Part shown: one piece after another, positions 16,049 through 24,600 of the stretch | Numbering within the stretch: the stretch's first letter is position 1 | Layout: every line of letters begins with the position of its first letter | Assembly (NCBI GenBank): GCA_000434775.1 | Contig: FR895466.1 | Coordinates: 14,476 to 42,906 of the forward strand | Length of the DNA stretch: 28,431 nt | Source of the DNA: Eggerthella sp. CAG:368 | GTDB taxonomy: Bacteria > Actinomycetota > Coriobacteriia > Coriobacteriales > Eggerthellaceae | Direction: 5' to 3' | Program-made: the position numbers and the translations under genes | The notes under the pieces: generated by a model | The model's database searches: none | Told to the model about the DNA's origin: nothing | Seen by the model: only the letters and a program-made list of their open reading frames with translations

Positions 16049-18262
16049 ATGACAAAGGATACTTCTTCCTCTCGTTCTGAGAGTTCTTCGCGCTTTGCGG
16101 GAGAATCTGCCGAGAACACAACGGCTACAAGGGCTGAAAAACAATCAGCGGATTCTGACGTTTATGGTCGCATAGCGGCACTTCGTAAAGAAATCGATTA
16201 CCACACGCATCGCTATTATGTGCTTGATGATCCCGCAATTTCTGATGCAGCTTTTGATTCGCTGATGAGGGAATTGAAAAAGCTTGAAGAGGAACATCCT
16301 GAATTTGCTTCTTCTGCTTCTCCGACACAGCGTGTTGGAGGAGCTGTGTCTTCGCAGTTTTCTCCCGTTGTCCATGAGCAACGTATGTATTCGCTCGATA
16401 ATGCGATGTCGTTTGATGAGCTAGAAGCTTGGATGGATCGTGTTGAGCAGGCGTTTGGTTCTTTTGTTCCTTTGGTGTGTGAGCTGAAAATTGATGGATC
16501 ATCGCTTGCGCTTACATATCAAGATGGTTATTTGGTTAAGGCTGCTACGCGCGGAGACGGAACAACTGGTGAAGATGTAACAGTTAACGTCCGAACCGTG
16601 AGTGATATTCCCCTCACGCTTTTTGATGAAGGTCGTGCTCAAATTGCACCAAGTGCTTCAGCGGTAGAAGTTCGTGGTGAAATATATATGTCAAAAACAA
16701 GTTTTGAGGCACTTAATCAGCAGGCTCTGTCTGAAAAGAAGAACACGTTTGCCAATCCGCGCAATGCTGCTGCAGGTAGTTTGCGCCAGAAAGATCCTGC
16801 CGTTACCGCCGAACGCGAACTTGCTACCTTTATGTATGCCATTGCGCGCGATTCCGCTATTCAGGCAAAGGGTCAGTTTGAACTGTTGCAGTGGCTTAAA
16901 GCGTGTGGTTTTCACGTAAACCCCGATGTTTGTTTGTGTTCAAGCCGAAAAGAGGTTATTGCGTTTTGTAAGCAATGTCTTGAACGTCGTGCTGATTTGC
17001 CCTACGAAATAGACGGGGTAGTGGTAAAGGTTAACGATTTTGCTCTACAGCACGAATTGGGCTATACGGCACGTGCTCCACGTTGGGCCATTGCGTATAA
17101 GTTTCCACCCGAAGAAAAAACAACGCTTTTGCGCGACATTACTATCCAGGTTGGAAGAACGGGAGCTCTAACGCCTGTTGCTGAGCTCAATCCTGTACTG
17201 GTTGCGGGTTCAACTGTTTCGAGAGCAACACTTCACAATGAAGATGAAATCAAGCGCAAGGATTTGCGTATTGGCGATACGGTTATTGTGCGTAAAGCGG
17301 GAGATGTTATCCCTGAAATCCTTTCCGCTATTCCTTCGTTACGTCCCTCTGATGCAAAGCCGTGGCATATGCCGAAGATATGCCCGAGTTGTGGTTCAGA
17401 AATTGTACGTGAAGAAGGCGAGGCGGCTTATCGCTGCGTGGCAATCGATTGTCCTGCTCAGGCTCATGAACGCCTGATTCATTGGGCGAGTCGCGGAGCT
17501 CTTGATATTGAAGGTATGGGCGAGGAAATTATTGCGCGCTTGCTATCTCTTGGTTTGGTGAAAGATGTCTCGGATTACTATTCACTCACGTTTGAGGCAC
17601 TCGAAAACCTAGATATGGATAGAGTTACCGTTCATGGTGAGCCGATTCGTTTAGGGGCTACGGTTGCAAAAAAGCTCATGGCCGCCATTGAAGAGAGCAA
17701 AACCAGAAGTTTAGCGCGTGTTGTTTTTGGCCTAGGTATCAGACACGTGGGTAAAACACTCGCAGAAACTATCGTTAAAAGGTACCCCTCTATGACATCC
17801 CTTAAAGCGGCAACAGTGGAAGATTTAGCTTTGATTGATGGTGTTGGACAAATCATTGCTGAAAGTATTTTTGCTTTCTTTAGAACTGAAGATAATCTTC
17901 GCGTAATTGCGCGTCTTGCAGATGCAGGAGTAACTATGGAATCTGCTGCGGAAGAATCGACGGTGCCGCAATCTCTTCAAGGGTTAACCTTTGTTCTTAC
18001 GGGAAGTTTGGTTGAAACGGGTATGACACGTGATGAAGCGGCGAGCAGACTAAAGGCTTTTGGCGCGAAGGTTTCTTCAAGTGTTTCCAAGAAAACGAGT
18101 TTTGTTATCTGTGGCGAAGCGGCCGGTTCTAAACGTTTGAAGGCTGAAGAGTTGGGCGTACCTCTACTGAATGAGCGCGATTTGGTGACGCTTTTGGAAA
18201 CCGGCATTCCTCCTCAAGTGAGTACCGGCGATGCCAGTGTTGGACTAGGCTTGGACGTTTAA
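16049..18262 (+). CDS. ligA: NAD-dependent DNA ligase LigA
   Basis: Seals nicks during replication and repair using NAD+. The 737 residues contain domain Ia (YHTHRYYVLDDPAISDAAFD), the adenylation site CELKIDGSS with K147, the OB fold, a four-cysteine zinc finger (C445, C448, C463, C468), helix-hairpin-helix repeats and a C-terminal BRCT domain (from about 640, LQGLTFVLTGSL). A Ser/Thr-rich N-terminal stretch of about 30 residues and a short tail after BRCT make it longer than E. coli LigA (671). AAGGAG at 16032-16037 serves ATG 16049; TTG 16046 is one codon upstream and better spaced. Confidence 0.97.
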   Translation: MTKDTSSSRSESSSRFAGESAENTTATRAEKQSADSDVYGRIAALRKEIDYHTHRYYVLDDPAISDAAFDSLMRELKKLEEEHPEFASSASPTQRVGGAVSSQFSPVVHEQRMYSLDNAMSFDELEAWMDRVEQAFGSFVPLVCELKIDGSSLALTYQDGYLVKAATRGDGTTGEDVTVNVRTVSDIPLTLFDEGRAQIAPSASAVEVRGEIYMSKTSFEALNQQALSEKKNTFANPRNAAAGSLRQKDPAVTAERELATFMYAIARDSAIQAKGQFELLQWLKACGFHVNPDVCLCSSRKEVIAFCKQCLERRADLPYEIDGVVVKVNDFALQHELGYTARAPRWAIAYKFPPEEKTTLLRDITIQVGRTGALTPVAELNPVLVAGSTVSRATLHNEDEIKRKDLRIGDTVIVRKAGDVIPEILSAIPSLRPSDAKPWHMPKICPSCGSEIVREEGEAAYRCVAIDCPAQAHERLIHWASRGALDIEGMGEEIIARLLSLGLVKDVSDYYSLTFEALENLDMDRVTVHGEPIRLGATVAKKLMAAIEESKTRSLARVVFGLGIRHVGKTLAETIVKRYPSMTSLKAATVEDLALIDGVGQIIAESIFAFFRTEDNLRVIARLADAGVTMESAAEESTVPQSLQGLTFVLTGSLVETGMTRDEAASRLKAFGAKVSSSVSKKTSFVICGEAAGSKRLKAEELGVPLLNERDLVTLLETGIPPQVSTGDASVGLGLDV

Positions 18263-18266
18263 TAGT

Positions 18267-19013
18267 ATGGCAAAAGTAAGACTTGATGATTATTTGGTCG
18301 ATCAGGGATATTTCCCCGATCAAGATGCGGTGTTGCGAGCAGTTATTGCCCGTGAAGTACGCGTTGACGATGTGTATGTATCGAGTGCTGCTTTGAAAAT
18401 AAAGCCCGACGCAGATATTTTTGTCAAGAACGCCAAGACCTTTGTATCACGTGGCGGACACAAGCTGCAGGGCGCTCTTGATTACTTCAATGAGCAAGTT
18501 GAAGGTCTTCGCTGCGTTGATGTGGGTTCATCAACAGGCGGGTTCACCGATTGTCTCTTGAAGGCAGGTGCGGCGGAAGTGGTGTGCGTTGACGTCAATT
18601 ACGGTCAACTTGCTTGGAGTATTCGGACTGATCCTCGCGTTCGCGTTTTTGAACGAACCAATATACGTCTTGCTAATCCTGAAGAACTCGGTGCACCCTT
18701 CGATTTGGTTGTGTGTGATTTGAGCTTTATTGGAATTGCTCAGTTGGCTTCAGTTTTTGCAAGCTTATGTTGTGAAGGTGGAGTATTTCTGGGTCTTATT
18801 AAGCCTCAATTTGAAAGTAAGCATGAAGAAACTGAACGTGGTGTTGTGCAAGACGAAGCAGTACGGCAGCGCGTAATTGAAGAAGTTAAAGAATCGCTTG
18901 TCGGGGCTGGCTTTAGTATTGATGGGGTCGTAACGTCTTCCATTAAAGGTCCCGAGGGAAATATCGAATATCTAATTCGTGCAACGTTTAATCCGAGTAG
19001 TGAGCACATTTAG
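18267..19013 (+). CDS. tlyA: TlyA-type rRNA 2'-O-methyltransferase
   Basis: SAM-dependent 2'-O-methylation of 16S/23S rRNA; loss in mycobacteria gives capreomycin resistance. It is often annotated as hemolysin A. The 248 residues comprise an N-terminal S4 RNA-binding domain (about 1-60) and an FtsJ-like Rossmann domain with SAM motif DVGSSTGGFTD (85-95). The K-D-K-E catalytic set is K66, D151, K179 and E234. It follows the ligA stop by four bases with no strong ribosome binding site, suggesting coupled translation. Whether both subunits are methylated cannot be told from sequence. Confidence 0.92.
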   Translation: MAKVRLDDYLVDQGYFPDQDAVLRAVIAREVRVDDVYVSSAALKIKPDADIFVKNAKTFVSRGGHKLQGALDYFNEQVEGLRCVDVGSSTGGFTDCLLKAGAAEVVCVDVNYGQLAWSIRTDPRVRVFERTNIRLANPEELGAPFDLVVCDLSFIGIAQLASVFASLCCEGGVFLGLIKPQFESKHEETERGVVQDEAVRQRVIEEVKESLVGAGFSIDGVVTSSIKGPEGNIEYLIRATFNPSSEHI

Positions 19014-19044
19014 AAAGATGAGTTAAAAGAACAAAGGATAAACA

Positions 19045-19353
19045 ATGGAAGTTGTTTACTCAGAGGCACTTATTGCATACATGAAAAAGAAGGGGTATTC
19101 CTTTATTTCTGTTGAGTCTATTAGTCCAAAAGGATGTTGCGCAGATAGCACCGAATTGCTTGTTACTTTTGTTTCTGACAAGGCGGCAGAACAATACAAG
19201 GCTAAAGGCTGTCGAACAATAAAAGCTCCTCAGGGAGAACTTCTCATCCTTTCAAAGGGGCTTGAATATGGTGAAGAAGTTTCGCTTGGTTTGAGGAGCT
19301 TTTTGGGCCTTAAGGATATTACCGTGGATGGAATTGCCGCCTGGAAACTCTAA
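19045..19353 (+). CDS. Small protein with adjacent-cysteine motif, function unknown
   Basis: A 102-residue soluble protein with no signal peptide. Its clearest mark is a Cys-Cys pair in SPKGCCADSTELLV (residues about 31-32) and a third cysteine at 56 (KGCRTIKAP). The N-terminus (EALIAYMKKKGYSFISVES) and the beta-rich remainder loosely recall HesB/IscA-like proteins and the CC/Se-motif family, in which one cysteine may be selenocysteine; this is a tentative resemblance from memory. AAAGG at 19033-19037 gives good spacing to the ATG. It follows tlyA by 31 bases and is probably cotranscribed. Confidence 0.75.
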   Translation: MEVVYSEALIAYMKKKGYSFISVESISPKGCCADSTELLVTFVSDKAAEQYKAKGCRTIKAPQGELLILSKGLEYGEEVSLGLRSFLGLKDITVDGIAAWKL

Positions 19354-19363
19354 ACGGCAATTC
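19331..19363. repeat. Inverted repeat across the stop codon between convergent genes
   Basis: GAATTGCCG (19331-19339) pairs with CGGCAATTC (19355-19363) around a 15-base loop that contains the stop of the small CC protein. It ends 9 bases from the stop of the convergent PFL gene. There is no T-tract on either strand, so terminator activity is doubtful. Confidence 0.4.
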
Positions 19364-19371
19364 GTGTATTA

Positions 19372-20736
19372 CTAGTTCTTAAGGGAATTAAGGGGAGCAG
19401 GCATTCTGCCTCCACGATGAGCGAACACTGAACCTGCGTTGGTATTAACGGGCATAACAGGTGCATATCCAAGTAATCCACCAAAGTCGAGACGCTCGCC
19501 AACACCCTTTCCAATTGCAGGGATAAGACGAACGGCAGTTGTCTTATTGTTGATCATACCAATAGCGCATTCGTCTGCAATGATGCCGAAGATGGTTTCA
19601 ACGCTGGTGTCGCCTGGAATAGCAATCATGTCAAGACCAACAGAGCAAACACAGGTCATTGCTTCGAGTTTTTCAAGACTTAATGCTTGCGCTTCTGCGG
19701 CGCGTATCATGCCGGCATCTTCAGAAACGGGAATGAAGGCACCTGAGAGACCACCAACTGAAGAGGAAGCCATTACGCCACCTTTTTTTACGGCATCATT
19801 TAGCATGGCAAGAGCCGCTGTTGTGCCAGGACCGCCACACGTGCCAACGCCAATTGCTTCTAGGATTTCAGCAACAGAATCACCTTCGGCAGGAGTAGGT
19901 GCCAGAGAAAGATCCAAAATGCCTTTCTGTACGCCTAGCCGTTTACTTGCCTCGCGACTCATAAGCTCGCCTGCTCGTGTGATTTTGAATGCAGTCGCTT
20001 TAATTGCTTCAGCAATGCTGGTGAGATCTGCATCCTTCGGCATTCCGCACAAAACGGCGTTAACAACTCCAGGACCCGAAACACCAACATTTACAACGGC
20101 GTCTGCTTCGCCTGATCCATGGAAAGCACCTGCCATAAAGGGATTGTCTTCTACGGCATTGCAAAAAACAACTAATTTACCAGCACCAATGCACTGTTTA
20201 TCGACGGTAGCTTCTGCTGCTTGTTTGATAATACCTGCCATTTTTAACACGGCATCCATGTTGATGCCGGCGCGGGTTGAACCAACATTTACCGAAGCAC
20301 AAACATTATCGGTTTCGGCAAGTGCTTTAGGAATTGAATTCATAAGGTTGATGTCAGCGCGTGAGGCACCCTTCTGTACAAGAGCGGAAAATCCCCCAAC
20401 GAAATCTACGCCAACAGCTTTACCTGCTTTATCCATAGCAACAGCAATGGGGGAAAGATCAGTTGCATCAGTTGCTGCGCATACCTCAGCAATTGGGGTA
20501 ACGGAAATGCGCTTATTGACGATAGGGATGCCATATTCGCGCTCAAGCTGCTCTGCTGTGGGAACAAGCTTTTCTGCGGCGGTAGTCATGCGGTCGTAGA
20601 CCTTACGAGCAATAACGTCAACATTTTCGTGAGTGCAGCCTCGGAGATTGAGTCCAAGGGTAATAGTGCGAATATCAAGGTGCTGTTTGCTTACCATCGC
20701 AAGCGTTTCAGCAATTTCTTCTGGCGTAATCTGCAT
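19372..20736 (-). CDS. PFL family protein (UPF0210, DUF711)
   Basis: A 454-residue cytoplasmic protein of the UPF0210 family, distantly related to pyruvate-formate-lyase-type barrels; biochemical function is unknown. Family hallmarks are ITLGLNLRGC, VGGFSALVQKG, VNVGSTRAGINMDAV, GVSGPGVV, APTPAEGDSVAEILE and the C-terminal AHRGGRMPAPLNSLKN. The length is normal. GGAGG (20741-20745 on the minus strand) is 4 bases before the ATG. The family is often found after a small ACT-domain gene; none is present, and the upstream neighbour is a divergent TetR gene. Confidence 0.88.
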   Translation of the reverse strand: MQITPEEIAETLAMVSKQHLDIRTITLGLNLRGCTHENVDVIARKVYDRMTTAAEKLVPTAEQLEREYGIPIVNKRISVTPIAEVCAATDATDLSPIAVAMDKAGKAVGVDFVGGFSALVQKGASRADINLMNSIPKALAETDNVCASVNVGSTRAGINMDAVLKMAGIIKQAAEATVDKQCIGAGKLVVFCNAVEDNPFMAGAFHGSGEADAVVNVGVSGPGVVNAVLCGMPKDADLTSIAEAIKATAFKITRAGELMSREASKRLGVQKGILDLSLAPTPAEGDSVAEILEAIGVGTCGGPGTTAALAMLNDAVKKGGVMASSSVGGLSGAFIPVSEDAGMIRAAEAQALSLEKLEAMTCVCSVGLDMIAIPGDTSVETIFGIIADECAIGMINNKTTAVRLIPAIGKGVGERLDFGGLLGYAPVMPVNTNAGSVFAHRGGRMPAPLNSLKN

Positions 20737-20862
20737 CGTTCCTCCATGTATGCACTGCTGGCATTAATCAAATTTGTTAGCCTGTTTAGTATAGCTAATT
20801 TATATATAACCCTTCCGCGTTATATGGGGATTACATACGCTTTCTTAGTTGCTCTTTGGTAG

Positions 20863-20916
20863 TCAGATTGATATTATGTGATAATCAACACGATGTTGAT
20901 TTATTTAACAATCTGA
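20863..20916. promoter_or_regulatory. Nested palindromes upstream of the TetR gene, probable operator
   Basis: Inner perfect inverted repeat: AATCAACA (20883-20890), spacer CGA, TGTTGATT (20894-20901). Outer perfect inverted repeat: TCAGATTG (20863-20870) with CAATCTGA (20909-20916). TetR-family regulators bind such 15-20-bp palindromes, often in their own promoter. The site lies between the TetR gene and the divergent PFL gene, so it could control both. The rest of the 215-base gap is A/T-rich, with a TATACT on the minus strand (20788-20793) as a possible PFL -10. Confidence 0.6.
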
Positions 20917-20951
20917 AATACGTGAAGTACAAATCAGACAAAAGGATTTAT

Positions 20952-21641
20952 TTGGGTACTCGAGCAAATAATCTTGCGTGCGAAAAAGAGGACAATAAGA
21001 AGGAGTTATGCGCGGTTAAAAAGCCTGCTCAAGAAGCGAAGGCATGTGAAGATCGTCGCATAACACGATCAAAGCTTGCGCTTAAATCAGCTCTTATTTC
21101 CATGATGGAAGAAAAGGGCTTTGAAAACGTTACGGTTAATGATCTTTGTGCTAAAGCGGGCTTGAATCGCGGTACGTTCTATAATCATTTCAAAACTAAA
21201 GAGGATCTTCTTTGGGCTCTTGAAGATGAGATTATGGATGATCTTGTTACGTTTCAAGAGGAAATGAGAAAGGTAAGCTTGACTTCTCTTTCCTTCTATG
21301 TGATTTCAAAAAAACCGCTTCCTTTTTTGGTTTCTCTGTTTGACTATCTTCGTCTGCAGGGCGATTTTTTGCATGCGGTATTAGGTCCAGGGGGCGACAT
21401 TCGTTTTGGGCCACGCTTGCGTGATTCGATTTGTACCAACTTAATTCAGAGCATTTTGCATGAGCGATATCGAAAGAGTAATGATCCGTTGGTTCAGTAT
21501 TATGTTTCGTTTTTTGCATCTGCCTATTTGGGGGTAATCATGCGTTGGATTGAAACCGGGATGAAGGAATCTTCAGAAGATATGGCACGCATTGCCATGC
21601 GCCTTCTGTTTATAAAGCCCGGCGAATCGATAAAGATGTAA
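20952..21641 (+). CDS. TetR/AcrR family transcriptional regulator
   Basis: DNA-binding repressor or activator. The N-terminal helix-turn-helix is clear: ITRSKLALKSALISMMEEKGF then VTVNDLCAKAGLNRGTFYNHFKTKEDLL. The ligand-binding domain has a GGDIRFGPRLRD stretch and FFASAYLGVIMRWIETGM, resembling a C-terminal type common in Firmicutes regulators. I chose TTG 20952, with AAAGGA at 20941-20946 and a 5-base gap, giving 229 residues. Reading back to 20856 would make the palindromic operator coding. A 30-residue charged lead precedes the helix-turn-helix. The stop is 12 bases before the activase start, so it very likely regulates that gene. Confidence 0.87.
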   Translation: MGTRANNLACEKEDNKKELCAVKKPAQEAKACEDRRITRSKLALKSALISMMEEKGFENVTVNDLCAKAGLNRGTFYNHFKTKEDLLWALEDEIMDDLVTFQEEMRKVSLTSLSFYVISKKPLPFLVSLFDYLRLQGDFLHAVLGPGGDIRFGPRLRDSICTNLIQSILHERYRKSNDPLVQYYVSFFASAYLGVIMRWIETGMKESSEDMARIAMRLLFIKPGESIKM

Positions 21642-21653
21642 ATGGAGGTCATA

Positions 21654-24600
21654 ATGGGTAACGATACCCTACATATCGGTATTGACGTTGGTTCAACTAC
21701 CGTTAAACTTGCGGTTTTAAATGCACAGAATGAAATCGTGTATTCCGTTTATCGTCGTCATCATGCTGATGTTCGAGCTACGGTTCTTGAAGTTTTAACT
21801 GAAGCAGCTCAGAAGTTTCCAATACAGGAATTTACGGTAGGAATCACAGGTTCTGGCGGTTTATTGCTTTCCCAGTGGCTCGGTATTGAATTTGTTCAAG
21901 AGGTTATTGCCTCAAAAACAGCTGTTGAAACTTTTATCCCTAAGACCGATGTTGCTATTGAGCTTGGTGGCGAAGATGCCAAGATTATCTATTTTGATAA
22001 CGGCATAGAGCAGCGCATGAACGGAACCTGTGCGGGTGGTACGGGTGCTTTTATTGATCAGATGGCTTCACTTTTAGATACTGATGCTTCTGGCTTAAAT
22101 GAACTTTCTCAGCATCACACTATTTTGTACCCTATCGCATCGCGCTGTGGTGTTTTTGCGAAGACCGATGTTCAGCCTCTTTTGAATGAAGGAGCCAAGA
22201 AGGAAGACATTGCGGCTTCTATCTTTCAATCGGTGGTAACTCAGACTATTTCAGGCCTTGCATGTGGTCGTCCTATCAGGGGTAACGTTGCCTTTTTAGG
22301 TGGTCCGTTGCAGTATCTTCCTGAACTTCGTAAACGTTTTTACGAAACGCTCGAGCTTGATGATGATCACATCATAGTTCCTGAAAACGCCCATCTTTTT
22401 GTAGCGAGTGGCTGCGCTCTTGCAAGTATGGAAGGTAAGGCGGAGCTTCTTAGTAGTGTTGTTGAGCGTCTCAAAAACTTAGGTGATGTTCAAGGCAGCG
22501 AAGTTGTGCGTCTCGATCCTTTGTTTGCTTCTAAGGAAGAATATGCGGAATTCAAAGCGCGCCATGACAAAGAAAAGGTTGCTCGCGCAGATCTGGAAAC
22601 CTATGAGGGTATTGCCTATTTGGGTATAGATGCTGGTTCTACAACCTTTAAATCGGCTCTTATTGCTGAAGATGGCAGCTTGCTTTGGAGTTCTTACGTT
22701 AACAATAAAGGTGACGTATTGGGATGTGCGAAACGCGCCATTGCAGATTTGTATATCGTTCTTCCGAAAGATGAAAAAGGTCAACCTAAGGTAAAAATCG
22801 GCCATGTTACCGTAACAGGGTATGGTGAAGCACTGCTGCTTGAGGCGTTACGAGTTGATTCGGGCGAGATTGAGACCGTTGCGCATCTGCGTGGCTCTCA
22901 GGAAATGCTTCCAGGTGTTGAGTTTATTCTTGATATCGGTGGTCAGGATATGAAATGTCTGCGTGTTAAAGACGGAGTCATTGATCACATCATGCTTAAT
23001 GAAGCTTGCTCTTCAGGCTGTGGGTCGTTTATAGAAAGCTTTGCAACGGGCTTAAACTTGGAAATCTCTGAATTTGCCCAGAGTGCCATCAGCGCAGAAC
23101 ATCCGGTTGATCTTGGCAGTCGCTGCACCGTGTTCATGAACAGTCGTGTTAAGCAGGCTCAGAAGGAAGGCGCAACGGTGGGAGATATTGCTGCCGGCCT
23201 GGCTCTTTCGGTTATTAAAAATGCGCTCTTCAAGGTAATTAAAATTCGTGACCCGCGTGAGGTAGGCGATAAGGTTATTGTTCAGGGTGGAACCTTCTTA
23301 AATGATGCGGTCCTGCGTGCGTTTGAACAGCTGAGTGAAACAAAGGCTGTTCGCCCTGATATTGCAGGTAATATGGGTGCTTTTGGTGCTGCGCTTCTGG
23401 CGCGTGATCGCCATCAGGCAGAAGTTGAGCGCGTAGGTCATGAGGTCTACACCACCATGCTTGACGCAGAAGCTCTTCAAAACCTCGAGCCAACGCATCG
23501 CTCTGTTCGCTGCAAGGCATGTTCGAATCACTGCTTGCTCACTATCAATGATTTTGGTATTGATGACATCACGGGAAAACATCGTCGCTTTATTACGGGT
23601 AATCGTTGCGAAAAGGGTGTTGGCGCCGTAAGCGAAAAGTCAAACGTTCCCAATCTTTTTGAGTGGAAAACCAATCGTCTATTTAGCTATAAACCTCTGG
23701 AAAAAGATGAAGTTACCAGAGGTACGGTTGGCATGCCTCGTGCGCTCAATATGTATGAAAACTATCCATTCTGGTTTACGTTCTTTACCGAACTCGGCTT
23801 CAGAGTTGAAATCTCGGATCCTTCAACAAAGAAAACCTATGAAGCTGGTATTGAATCTATGCCAAGTGAAAGTGTTTGCTATCCTGCAAAGCTATCTCAT
23901 GGCCATGTGATGAATCTGCTTCAGAAAGATATCGACTTCATCTGGATGCCTTGTTCGCGTTATGAGCGACAAGAAGATGAAACGGCGGGAAATCACTTCC
24001 ATTGCCCTATTGTTTCAAGCTATGCCGAAGCTTTAAAGCTCAACATTGATGAGCTAAAGGAAAGCCCCATTAAGTTTTTGAACCCTTGGTTACCCTACGA
24101 CAAAAAGGAAAATCTGAAAGAACGTCTTTTTGTTGAACTTGTTGAAGAATATCCTGAACTTATGGGAGGAAAAGCAGGTCTGCCAAGCCAAGAAGAAATC
24201 AATAGAGCGGTTGAGGTTGCTTGGGCGGAAGATCTTACATTCAAGCAGGACTGCCATAATAAGGGCGTCGAAACTCTTAAATGGATGGAAGAAACAGGAA
24301 CTCATGGCATTGTTTTAGCAGGTCGTCCCTATCATCTGGATCCTGAAATCAATCATGCTATTCCTGAATTGCTTACCAGCTTTGGCCTTGCTGTGTTAAC
24401 GGAAGATTCTATTGCGCATCTTGGCAGTGTCGAACGACCTATTCGTGTTGTTGATCAGTGGATGTATCACACACGTTTGTATGCGGCAGCAAAGGTAGCT
24501 ACCCAGCGTCGCGATCTTGATCTTATCCAGCTCAATAGCTTTGGTTGTGGGCTTGATGCGCTTACTACTGATCAGGTTCAGGAAATCTTAGAAGATTCAG

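Noticed and set aside
19439..20599. Long open frame (386 codons) on the plus strand opposite the PFL gene
   Set aside because: It mirrors the PFL gene in antisense, is Ser/Ala/Pro-rich without domain motifs and has no convincing ribosome binding site; the minus-strand protein is a clear family member.
20999..21019. AAGGAG followed by ATG and a three-codon frame (Met-Arg-Gly-stop)
   Set aside because: It lies inside the TetR coding region in another frame with only a 2-base gap to the ATG; probably chance, though it could lower TetR translation.
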